DNA of 23,546 nt from the NCBI GenBank assembly GCA_021774995.1, contig JAJFIM010000351.1:1-23546 (forward strand). Reading direction: 5' to 3'. Below the pieces are notes generated by a model. That model saw nothing but the letters and a program-made list of their open reading frames with translations. It did no database searches and was not told where the DNA came from. Origin of the DNA: Alphaproteobacteria bacterium (GTDB taxonomy: Bacteria > Pseudomonadota > Alphaproteobacteria > SMXP01). Below, one piece after another: positions 1 through 7,311 of this stretch; the first letter of the stretch is position 1, and every line of letters starts with the position of its first letter. Both the position numbers and the translations under genes were made by a program.

Positions 1-910
1 CGGCATCGCAGCTCAATTGATACAAACCAGCATATTTATGCGCCAGAACATCGCCTTCAATCTCGCTGATCGCTGCTCTGATTTCAGGATCCTGAATGGC
101 GGGACTGCCATTCAGATAAGTTTGCTGCGCCAGTTTCACCAATTTGTCGAACAGCGCCACAGAGCTTTCCGAACTGCCGACAGCATTGCGCTCGAAACTC
201 AATGTGCTGCGCGAGATCCGCCATCCTTCTCCGCGTTCCCCGACGATCCAATCCTTTGGCGTGCGCGCCTGATCGATGAAAATTTCATTAAATTCAGCCG
301 TGCCGGTGATCTGCTTCAAAGGCCGCACATCAATGCCCGGTTGGTCCATATCAATCAACATGTAGGTGATACCGGCATGCTTGGAGGCATCCGGTTCAGT
401 ACGCACCAAGGCAAACATATAATGCGCCCGCTGGGCGTCCGTGGTCCAGACTTTCTGGCCGGTGATCACCCATTCATCGCCATCCAGCACTGCGCGTGTG
501 TTGAGCGACGCCAGATCGCTTCCCGCCCCCGGCTCACTATAACCCTGTGCCCATATGTATTCACCGGACAGGGTCGGTGCGATGAAGCGCTCCTTCTGCC
601 AGTCCTGTCCATGGGCGAGCAGGGTCGGCGCCAGCATCATCACGCCATTGCCGCTCACTTCGCGCGGCGCCCGCACCCGGGTAAATTCCTCGCGGATAAT
701 CTGGGCTTTTAGAACATCGGCAGCCTGCTCCGACCCCCCGTAACGCCGGGGCACGGCGCGGTAAAGATATCCCCGCCCGGTGGCTAGATCCCGGAACGCC
801 TTGATCTGTTCCCGGTTTCTCCCGCCCTTTTCCGGCGGCCAAAACTCCTCCAGAAAGTTCCGCACTTCCTGCCGGAATGCCGTGTAAGTGGAATCGTAAC
901 TCAGATCCAT
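1..910 (-). CDS. acyl-CoA dehydrogenase, N-terminal part (runs off the left edge)
   Basis: FAD-dependent acyl-CoA dehydrogenase, introducing a trans-2 double bond into an acyl-CoA. The reading frame is open from ATG at 910 down to base 1, giving 303 residues; the C-terminal part is outside the window. Residues 124-135 (YSEPGAGSDLAS) match the family signature and are followed by WVITGQKVWTT at 147-157; the middle beta-domain (to about 215) and the start of the C-terminal helical domain are visible. The catalytic base is not expected in the visible part. A GGGAGGG stretch lies just upstream of the ATG, closer than usual. The gene is divergent from the MaoC/ligase pair, with an operator-like motif in the gap. 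Its sequence resembles dehydrogenases found in steroid and terpenoid clusters more than short-chain fatty acid ones, but the substrate is not readable. Confident about family. Confidence 0.93.
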   Translation of the reverse strand, partial: MDLSYDSTYTAFRQEVRNFLEEFWPPEKGGRNREQIKAFRDLATGRGYLYRAVPRRYGGSEQAADVLKAQIIREEFTRVRAPREVSGNGVMMLAPTLLAHGQDWQKERFIAPTLSGEYIWAQGYSEPGAGSDLASLNTRAVLDGDEWVITGQKVWTTDAQRAHYMFALVRTEPDASKHAGITYMLIDMDQPGIDVRPLKQITGTAEFNEIFIDQARTPKDWIVGERGEGWRISRSTLSFERNAVGSSESSVALFDKLVKLAQQTYLNGSPAIQDPEIRAAISEIEGDVLAHKYAGLYQLSCDA

Positions 911-1013
911 AGGCCCTCCCGCCCTGTTGGCGCTTATGGGATGACAACAAAGTCCACCCCGCCAGTTCTCATGAACCGCCAGTGCAGTTTAACGCAGACA
1001 TTTGCATCTGACA

Positions 1014-1033
1014 AAATATATTATACTATTTAA
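1014..1033. promoter_or_regulatory. operator-like AT-rich motif, copy 1
   Basis: On the minus strand this reads TTAAATAGTATAATATATTT, sharing its first 11 bases with the copy at 18356. It lies in the 209-bp divergent gap between the acyl-CoA dehydrogenase (start 910) and the MaoC-like gene (start 1120), so it could control both. Putative site for a cluster regulator, inferred only from recurrence. Confidence 0.55.
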
Positions 1034-1119
1034 AAAAGTGACTCCTAGTCCTTTCATTTTCACGGCCCAATCGAGGGTGGTGAATGTGGGAGAAACGTTT
1101 TTGTACAGGGAAGAGAAAC

Positions 1120-2430
1120 ATGACAAGTATGGCCGCAGACAAAGCCAAAACCGGGAACAAGCCGGCACGGCCGCAAGATCCCAACACCAAGATTCTGGAT
1201 GAGGATATTGAAAGGGCCCGCCAGCAAATCGGCATTGCACAACCCGCGCGGGTGCGCGAACACGCGCCTGTGCCCTGCGTAAATACAATCAGAAATTTTG
1301 CCTTCGGCTATGGAGACGACAACCCGCTCTGGCGGGATGAGAGTTACGCCAAGGGAACGCGTTGGCGTAGTGTGATTGCCCCTCCAATGTATCTGATCGC
1401 CACCGGGCAATGCGAAACACCGCCTCTTGATGCTGAAGGTCGGAAACTTTTTCGCGGTCTTTTCAAGGGGGTTGGGAAATATTACGCTGGGGTCCGGTGG
1501 CTATGGTTTCGCCCTGTACGCCCTAACGATCCTATTTATTTCGAAACCACCACCGACAAAATCGAAGTGAAGAAAAGCTCTTTCAGCCAAAGCCGTTCGG
1601 TGATCGAAACCCTGCGCACCCTTTACGTTAATGGCAATGGGGAACCGGTGGCGGTGCGCTACGAGGATTATGTCAATGCTGAGCGTGGCGGCTCGAAAAA
1701 AGCCGGCAAGCTGAAAGACATTGAGCGACAATCGTACACGCCCGAAGAGATTGAAAAAATCGATGCAATCTATGCAGCTGAAAAACAGCGCGGAGCCGAA
1801 CCGCTTTATTGGGAGGATGTCGAGACCGGTCAAAAACTGACGCCGGTGGCTAAAGGGCCGCTTACGGTGACTGATATCATCTCCATGCATATGGGATGGG
1901 GATGGGGAGGGTATGGCGTTGGACCGCTGCGACTGGCCTGGAAATTACGCCAATCAATGAAGCCATTTTTTTCCGAGGACGAATATGGCGTACCCGATGT
2001 CGTGCAACGACTGCACTGGGATCCCAAGCGCGCCCAAGAGCTTGGTCTTCCGGCGTCCTATGACTACGGTCAGATGCGCACATGCTGGCTGACCCATCTG
2101 ATCACCAATTGGATGGGAGACGACGCGTGGCTGTGGAAATTGTCCAATCAGGTCCGCGCCTTTAATTTTTTGGGAGACACACATGTTTGCAGCGGTGAAG
2201 TAGTGGGAAAATACCGCAGTGAAGATGGCAACTGTGTCATGGATCTGAATATCGAAGCTAAGAATCAACGCGGTGAGATCACGGCGCCCGGAACCGCCAG
2301 CATCATTCTTCCCTCCCGCACTCAAGGTCCGGCGCGCCTACCACGTCCGCCCGCCGATCTGAGTTTGCGCGGGGCCCAAATGATGAGTGAAACGGCCCGC
2401 CGTCAGCAAACGCCAGACGGCGCCCAGTAA
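1120..2430 (+). CDS. MaoC-like double-hotdog acyl dehydratase
   Basis: FAS1-like dehydratase-domain protein of two fused hotdog folds, the type that hydrates enoyl-CoA or dehydrates 3-hydroxyacyl-CoA in side-chain degradation. The N-terminal hotdog carries FGYGDDNPLW at 62-71, the family version of the (R)-hydratase GDxNPLH motif, with Trp in place of the usual His. The C-terminal hotdog is visible around 315-365 (YDYGQMR, then THLITNWMGDD and FNFLGDTH). I chose ATG 1120 (436 residues) over the in-frame ATG at 1084 because GGGAAGAG sits about 5 bases upstream; the extension from 1084 looks non-coding. The stop overlaps the next start in TAATG, so the two are translationally coupled. The loss of His suggests that the second domain or a partner protein supplies part of the active site. 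Family sure, substrate unknown. Confidence 0.88.
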   Translation: MTSMAADKAKTGNKPARPQDPNTKILDEDIERARQQIGIAQPARVREHAPVPCVNTIRNFAFGYGDDNPLWRDESYAKGTRWRSVIAPPMYLIATGQCETPPLDAEGRKLFRGLFKGVGKYYAGVRWLWFRPVRPNDPIYFETTTDKIEVKKSSFSQSRSVIETLRTLYVNGNGEPVAVRYEDYVNAERGGSKKAGKLKDIERQSYTPEEIEKIDAIYAAEKQRGAEPLYWEDVETGQKLTPVAKGPLTVTDIISMHMGWGWGGYGVGPLRLAWKLRQSMKPFFSEDEYGVPDVVQRLHWDPKRAQELGLPASYDYGQMRTCWLTHLITNWMGDDAWLWKLSNQVRAFNFLGDTHVCSGEVVGKYRSEDGNCVMDLNIEAKNQRGEITAPGTASIILPSRTQGPARLPRPPADLSLRGAQMMSETARRQQTPDGAQ

Positions 2431-3926
2431 TGGATATCTCAACGCGGATAAATCAGGTCTTATCACTAGATCCAGAAGCGGAGGCCATAGAATTCAATGG
2501 CTGCTGGCGCACATGGGGCGATCTGAAAGCGCGCATGGAAGCGATTTCGGCGCGATTGGAAATAGCGATTCAGCCCAGCGGCGCGCAGATCGGCATTGTT
2601 TTGCGCAATCGACCAGCCATCCTGTCCGCCGCCCTTGCCGTTCTGAGTTCACGACGCTGTATCGTAACCCTCAATCCGATGCAACCAGTTGCAAGCCTCG
2701 CCGCTGACATTTGCGACCTACGCCTGCCTGTGTTGATTGCCGATGCGGAAGATTGGACGCCCGACATGCGCCAAGCGGCTGAGAAAACTGGGGCCATCGC
2801 GATTTGCGTAAATGAAGAAGGCGCCAACTTAATATCAGACGTACCCGGGCTGACACGGATTGGGCCAGGCCCGCATCGCCCGCCCACGCAGGGCATCGCT
2901 GTTGAGATGCTGACCAGCGGAACAACCGGCGCACCCAAACGCATTCCGCTGCGCTTTGACAGCCTCAACCGTTCCATCGCTAATTCTTCTCATTACGAAG
3001 CTCGCGGTGGAAGTGAGGTGCTGGAATTGAAAAAAAGCGGCGGCGTACACTGGACGCCTCTCGCCCATATTGGAGGTTTATGGTACGCGATCTTTTCCAT
3101 CGTGCAGGGACGCAAATTTGCGCTGATGGAGCGCTTCGACGTGCAGGAGTGGCATAAACTCATTATCAAACACCGGCCAAAATTCGTCTCCATGCCACCC
3201 ACAGCTTTGCGCATGGTGCTTGACGCGCGCTTTTCAAAGGAAGATTTTCAAAGCCTGATCGCCATGCGCACGGGCGCGGCGCCCCTTGACCCTGACCTCG
3301 CGGATCAATTTTTTGAACGGTACAGTGTGCCGATATTGAACGCCTATGGCGCAACTGAATTCGCCGGAGCCGTCGCCGGGTGGACCCTTAAGGACTTTCA
3401 CAACTACGGCCGGGACAAGCGCGGCTCAGTAGGCCGGGCGCATCCGGGTGTGGAAATGCGTGTTATTAACGAAAGTAGCGGCAAAGTGCCTGAAAGGAAT
3501 GAGACCGGCATACTGGAGGTCAAATCCACCCAGATCGCCGACCCCGCCACATGGGTCCGGACAACTGATCTTGCCCGTATTGACGATGACGGTTTTCTCT
3601 ACATTATGGGACGCGCAGACAACGCTATTATCCGTGGCGGTTTCAAAATCGCGCCTGCCCATGTGGCCGCCATGATGGAAACTTATCCTGGCATTCGCGA
3701 AGCCTGCATAGTGGCGCAGCCCGATGAACGCCTCGGTCAAGTGCCCGTGGCCGCGTTCGAATTTGAAGGCGATGCGCCGCCCGACTCGGATAAGCTGAAA
3801 AACTTCCTGCGCCATCGGCTAAAACCATATGAAATTCCAGTTTTCTTTCGGGCCGTTGACGCCTTGCCACGAACATCATCTATGAAAGTTAGTCTTGTGG
3901 AAGTTAAAAACATGTTCGCAAACTGA
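2430..3926 (+). CDS. AMP-forming acyl-CoA synthetase (ligase)
   Basis: ANL-superfamily enzyme that activates a carboxylic acid to its CoA thioester through an acyl-adenylate. Visible motifs: phosphate-binding loop TSGTTGAPK at 162-170, YGATE at 306-310, the ribose-binding Asp in RTTD at 377-380, the hinge region GRADNAIIRGGFKI at 394-407, and the C-terminal lysine region PRTSSMK at 480-486 with K486 as the adenylation lysine. Length 498 is normal. The start codon shares one base with the MaoC stop (TAATG), so both proteins are probably made in fixed ratio and act on the same intermediate. The C-terminal lysine motif is a little divergent (SSMK instead of TGK). The N-terminal region is short and unlike long-chain fatty acid ligases, which suggests a bulky or cyclic acid, but this is inference. 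Confidence 0.92.
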   Translation: MDISTRINQVLSLDPEAEAIEFNGCWRTWGDLKARMEAISARLEIAIQPSGAQIGIVLRNRPAILSAALAVLSSRRCIVTLNPMQPVASLAADICDLRLPVLIADAEDWTPDMRQAAEKTGAIAICVNEEGANLISDVPGLTRIGPGPHRPPTQGIAVEMLTSGTTGAPKRIPLRFDSLNRSIANSSHYEARGGSEVLELKKSGGVHWTPLAHIGGLWYAIFSIVQGRKFALMERFDVQEWHKLIIKHRPKFVSMPPTALRMVLDARFSKEDFQSLIAMRTGAAPLDPDLADQFFERYSVPILNAYGATEFAGAVAGWTLKDFHNYGRDKRGSVGRAHPGVEMRVINESSGKVPERNETGILEVKSTQIADPATWVRTTDLARIDDDGFLYIMGRADNAIIRGGFKIAPAHVAAMMETYPGIREACIVAQPDERLGQVPVAAFEFEGDAPPDSDKLKNFLRHRLKPYEIPVFFRAVDALPRTSSMKVSLVEVKNMFAN

Positions 3927-3948
3927 TTGAACCATCGCTCACCCAGCC

Positions 3949-4800
3949 TCACGAACCGACAAACTGTTCCCTGATAGGGGTAAACTCAGGCATGTGCAGG
4001 CCACGCCGCAGCCAATTTGCCCCGTCAAGAACCAAGGTATGCCCTGTCAGATAAGCCGCAAATGGAGAGCATAAATAAGTCGCTGCCCACCCCAACTCAT
4101 GGAGCTGCCCGGTACGGCCAGCCGGAATAGTCGTATCAGGATGATAGCTCTCGCGCGCCGTCATCGCCTCTGGCGTATCCCCATGCACGAACCGGCCCGG
4201 CGCCAACCCATTGACGCGAATATCGTCAGGCGCCCATTCGACCGCCAAAGATTGCGTAAGGTTGACAACTCCCGCTTTGGCCGCAGCCGAATGACTCGTG
4301 CCCGGACCACCCGTCCAAGCGTATGTCGCGGCAATGTTGAGAATCGATCCACCTGCCTTTTGCGCCAGACGGCGCAATGCAAATTCGCGCGAACAGAAAA
4401 ATGTGCCATCAAGAACAATCTGCGTCACCGCACGCCAACCGTTAGGTGATAGTTTCTCCGCCGGCACGGGAAAATTACCCGCAGCGTTGTTGATAAGAAC
4501 TGATATAGGTCCAAGACTCTTTTCGACCTCATCAAAAGCTGCCGTAATCCGGTCTGGCTCTCGCACATCGGCACTTACCCCAACAGCGCGCCCTCCAGCA
4601 TGGTGCACCGCTTCAATCCCTTGCTCAATGTGCTCTTGATTCCGGCTGAGAATGGCGAGCTCAGCCCCAAGACGCGCAAATTCAACAGCGATGGCACAGC
4701 CTAAACCCGTGCCGCCACCGGTAACCAATACCACCTGCCCCTTGAAAGTGTCAGCGGGCAACATCGCCGTACCCACTGAAGGGGGTGATCGTAAGGCCAT
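3949..4800 (-). CDS. SDR, 2,4-dienoyl-CoA reductase-like
   Basis: NAD(P)H-dependent short-chain dehydrogenase/reductase. The Rossmann motif TGGGTGLG is at 27-34 and NNAAGNF at 104-110. The usual YxxxK is absent: the segment before K175 reads HSAAAK. Instead Tyr160 (ATYAWTG) lies 15 residues before Lys175, the arrangement known from animal 2,4-dienoyl-CoA reductases, where this Tyr with an Asn replaces the classical triad. The protein therefore likely reduces a conjugated dienoyl-CoA, a step needed when a substrate has pre-existing double bonds. ATG 4800 gives 283 residues and follows the upstream hydratase stop (4802) by one base; an in-frame extension to 4857 would overlap that gene. Convergent with the ligase at 3926. 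It seems to be the last gene of the operon that begins at 6296. Confidence 0.85.
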   Translation of the reverse strand: MALRSPPSVGTAMLPADTFKGQVVLVTGGGTGLGCAIAVEFARLGAELAILSRNQEHIEQGIEAVHHAGGRAVGVSADVREPDRITAAFDEVEKSLGPISVLINNAAGNFPVPAEKLSPNGWRAVTQIVLDGTFFCSREFALRRLAQKAGGSILNIAATYAWTGGPGTSHSAAAKAGVVNLTQSLAVEWAPDDIRVNGLAPGRFVHGDTPEAMTARESYHPDTTIPAGRTGQLHELGWAATYLCSPFAAYLTGHTLVLDGANWLRRGLHMPEFTPIREQFVGS

Positions 4801-4801
4801 A

Positions 4802-5584
4802 TCAACGTCCCTTATATTCTGGTTTTCGCCGCTGCTTGATGGCGCTGCGTGCTTCACGATAATCTCCGGTTTTGAACAAGGTAATCTGGGCGATTAATTC
4901 TTGCCGAAATCCACTACGAATTTGAGCTCCGTGCAAGTGATCCACCAATTGTTTAGCCATAGCCAAAGCAAGCGGCGATTTGGCGGCAATGTCCTTGGCC
5001 AGTTCTAAGGCTTCCCGGTCCAGAGAATCTGGATCAACAACAAAATCAACCACACCCCAGTCAAGGGCGGTTTTCGCATCCAGCCTGCGCCCTGTCATCA
5101 CGAGATATTTAGTTCTGGCAGGGCCGATTAATGAAGTGAGAACCTGGGTGCCCCCTGTGTCAGGCAACAAACCATACGTGATTTCAGGTAGCGCCATTTG
5201 TGCATCCAATGCTGCGATTCTCATATCCGCGGCAAGGGCAATTTCAAAACCTCCCCCTAACGCATAGCCTCGCATGGCGGCAATAACAGGCTTGGGCGCT
5301 TCGATTTGTGCAAGGCGTACATCTTGATGTTCTTTGACGAAGTCGAAATCACTTTCTCCTTTTACCCTTTTGCCCAACATGCTGACATCACGCCCTGAAC
5401 AAAACGACTTGCCTTCACTGCGCAGCAAAATGCAACGAACTTCGCGTGCGGCGATAAAATCATTCATCGCAGTCCTGAACGCTTCACCCATTTCGTCATT
5501 AAAGGCATTGTGCTTATCAGGACGGTTAAACGTCAAGATACCAACATGATCCTCAATTTTTGTGATGATCAACTCACCTGGCAT
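4802..5584 (-). CDS. enoyl-CoA hydratase (crotonase family)
   Basis: Crotonase-fold enzyme expected to add water across trans-2-enoyl-CoA. The oxyanion-hole region SFCSGRD is at 60-66. Both catalytic glutamates of classical hydratases are present: Glu114 in ALGGGFEIA and Glu134 in LPEITYG. Downstream GLLPDTGGTQ (138-147) is also typical. ATG 5584 is preferred because GAGG lies 8 bases upstream and the protein then begins as usual for the family (MPGELIITKI); an in-frame ATG at 5602 without a ribosome-binding site is possible. Length 260 is normal. It sits between the six-helix membrane protein and the dienoyl-CoA-reductase-like SDR, the latter starting one base after its stop, so all three are likely cotranscribed. 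Confidence 0.92.
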   Translation of the reverse strand: MPGELIITKIEDHVGILTFNRPDKHNAFNDEMGEAFRTAMNDFIAAREVRCILLRSEGKSFCSGRDVSMLGKRVKGESDFDFVKEHQDVRLAQIEAPKPVIAAMRGYALGGGFEIALAADMRIAALDAQMALPEITYGLLPDTGGTQVLTSLIGPARTKYLVMTGRRLDAKTALDWGVVDFVVDPDSLDREALELAKDIAAKSPLALAMAKQLVDHLHGAQIRSGFRQELIAQITLFKTGDYREARSAIKQRRKPEYKGR

Positions 5585-5654
5585 GAAAGCATCCTCGTCC
5601 ATAAGTTTATATTCTGCATAGCTTTACCGATCGACTATTTCTCCCACAACCATC

Positions 5655-6296
5655 TCATGAGCCCGGACCCAATCCCAGAATAAGGTTAGACACAACCCAG
5701 CCCACGGCGGCAACACCGCCACCCACAACATAGTATGCGGCCAAATGAAGGGCGAATCCCGTAAACCAGGGAGAGTTCTGCGAGCGAGCGCGCGCCCATA
5801 AATGCGCATAGTAATATAGCGGCAATTGGACGCCTAACCAGAAGGGGATGTAGAGCGGGAGGCCCCCCACAAGAAATGATTCAGACGACCACGCATAAGT
5901 CCACAATTGAGTTGCCGTTCCAAATGACTCAACCACAATATCCCAGACAAAGAACGCCGCAAACATCCATGCTATATTGAATAAAAGAGGTTTGCCCGCG
6001 ATCTGCTCGCTATAACGCGCCATGATCGCTACAGGAATGGCGTAAAACCATCCCCATGCAAACGGTAAGAAAAGAGGAAAACCCTCAAACATTGGTGTGA
6101 AAGCTGCATCGTAGGATAGAAACATCCAATATTCATCGGCAAACCATTCATACGGGAACGATAAAGAGAGCCCCAAAAGAAGCCAAAGTTCGGTTCGGTG
6201 TTTGTTTCCGCCGACCACCAAATAAGCAGCATAAAGCCCCCATACGAGATAAGACCCATATTCAAAAAGTGAGATATAAACTGAGTTCGTTTCCAC
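5655..6296 (-). CDS. six-helix membrane protein of unknown function
   Basis: I do not firmly recognise this 213-residue protein. It starts with GTG at 6296, preceded by GGAGAG five bases upstream. Six hydrophobic helices can be placed at roughly 7-28, 36-58, 73-93, 103-122, 143-165 and 178-205. Acidic and aromatic residues lie in or beside the helices (YEWFADEYW at 49-57, WDIVVE near 118), more than is common in a simple transporter and reminiscent of intramembrane enzymes acting on lipids or terpenoids, such as AveC-like spirocyclases. That likeness is a loose impression, not a match. It heads the operon with the enoyl-CoA hydratase and the SDR, and its promoter region contains an operator-like motif shared with other cluster genes. 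It could also be a small transporter or an anchor. Confidence 0.8.
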   Translation of the reverse strand: METNSVYISLFEYGSYLVWGLYAAYLVVGGNKHRTELWLLLGLSLSFPYEWFADEYWMFLSYDAAFTPMFEGFPLFLPFAWGWFYAIPVAIMARYSEQIAGKPLLFNIAWMFAAFFVWDIVVESFGTATQLWTYAWSSESFLVGGLPLYIPFWLGVQLPLYYYAHLWARARSQNSPWFTGFALHLAAYYVVGGGVAAVGWVVSNLILGLGPGS

Positions 6297-6360
6297 CCCT
6301 ACTCTCCAATCTCATAGTTAATGCGCAGCCTTTGTGTGAATTCAGTCTATCCGAAAACCA

Positions 6361-6380
6361 CTAATTAGTATACTATTTAT
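6361..6380. promoter_or_regulatory. operator-like AT-rich motif, copy 2
   Basis: On the minus strand it reads ATAAATAGTATACTAATTAG. It contains the perfect 10-bp palindrome TAGTATACTA (6366-6375) and shares TAAATAGTAT with copies 1 and 6. It lies in the 176-bp divergent gap between the six-helix membrane protein (start 6296) and the crotonase (start 6473), so it could regulate both directions. Confidence 0.55.
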
Positions 6381-6472
6381 CCAGATCTGCATTAACAAAC
6401 GCTGCACCGCAGGAGACGGAAGTGCACGCCATTCAAGGTTAAAAGAGACGGGCAACAGAAGCAGAATCGCTG

Positions 6473-7252
6473 ATGGGTATGAAAAAAACCATATACACGG
6501 AACATCATGATAGCCTGGCGATCATTACCCTCAACCGGCCAGAGAAGAAGAATGCCCTGACCTACGCCATGATGGATCATCTATTGCGCGAAGTGGCTGG
6601 CCTTGCCGAGGACGATACAGTGTGCGCGGTGATGTTGCGCGGCGCTGGAGATGCTTTTTGCGCCGGTGGCGATCTCAAAGATTGGCGTGATGATGATCCG
6701 AGACTTGAGCGCTCCACAATTTTACGCGCACAAAAACTACGCCAGCGCATGGAAACTTCTTTACTATTACACAAGATGCCAAAACCCACGCTCGCCGTCC
6801 TTCAGGGACCGGCTGTCGGCGCTGGCTTGGGCCTGGCTCTTGCCTGCGATATAAGAATCGCCTCAACTGAAGCCACATTCATGACAGGATTTAGCCGCCT
6901 AGCCCTACCGGGCGATTTTGGATGCAACTACTTTCTGTCACACTTAGCCGGGCCAGCCCGCGCCAGAGAATTGAGTTTCACTTCCAAGATGATCGATGCA
7001 CAAACAGCCCTAGACTATGGTCTTATCTCACATCTAGTTTCACCTTCAGAAGTTGATTCTTATTCAATAGAGATGGCCTTAAATATGGCAAAAGGCCCTA
7101 CGAAGGCTCTTGGTCACATCAAAGATATTTTTCAATCCATAGAAGAAGGTGCAGCACTGGAAGAAATACTGAATATGGAAGCTGGTTATACAGTTAAATC
7201 AACTCAATACGCTGACTTCAAAGAAGCTATGCTGGCCATATTAAAATCATAA
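6473..7252 (+). CDS. crotonase-family protein lacking both hydratase glutamates (isomerase-like)
   Basis: Crotonase fold with oxyanion-hole segment AFCAGGD at 61-67 and GAGLGLALACD at 116-126. The position of the first catalytic Glu is Gly120, and the second falls near Gly139-Phe140. A conserved-looking Asp148 follows in LALPGDFG, where PaaG-type ring-epoxide/enoyl-CoA isomerases carry their catalytic Asp. So this is probably an isomerase or another non-hydratase crotonase rather than an enoyl-CoA hydratase. It is 259 residues long, normal for the family; ATG 6473 and ATG 6479 are both possible and neither has a strong ribosome-binding site. It is a single plus-strand gene between two minus-strand operons, convergent with the ligase that ends at 7312, with no convincing terminator between them. 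Confidence 0.88.
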   Translation: MGMKKTIYTEHHDSLAIITLNRPEKKNALTYAMMDHLLREVAGLAEDDTVCAVMLRGAGDAFCAGGDLKDWRDDDPRLERSTILRAQKLRQRMETSLLLHKMPKPTLAVLQGPAVGAGLGLALACDIRIASTEATFMTGFSRLALPGDFGCNYFLSHLAGPARARELSFTSKMIDAQTALDYGLISHLVSPSEVDSYSIEMALNMAKGPTKALGHIKDIFQSIEEGAALEEILNMEAGYTVKSTQYADFKEAMLAILKS

Positions 7253-7311
7253 GCGCCCACATTCAAAGGAACGCAATCCTTCCAATATGAATATGAATGG
7301 CTACAGCGAAC

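Noticed and set aside
17..712. 231-residue open frame on the plus strand
   Set aside because: It is the antisense shadow of the acyl-CoA dehydrogenase, which has clear family motifs on the minus strand.
7253..7311. Possible terminator AAGGA/TCCTT between the crotonase and the second ligase
   Set aside because: The stem has only five pairs and no T-run follows on either strand.
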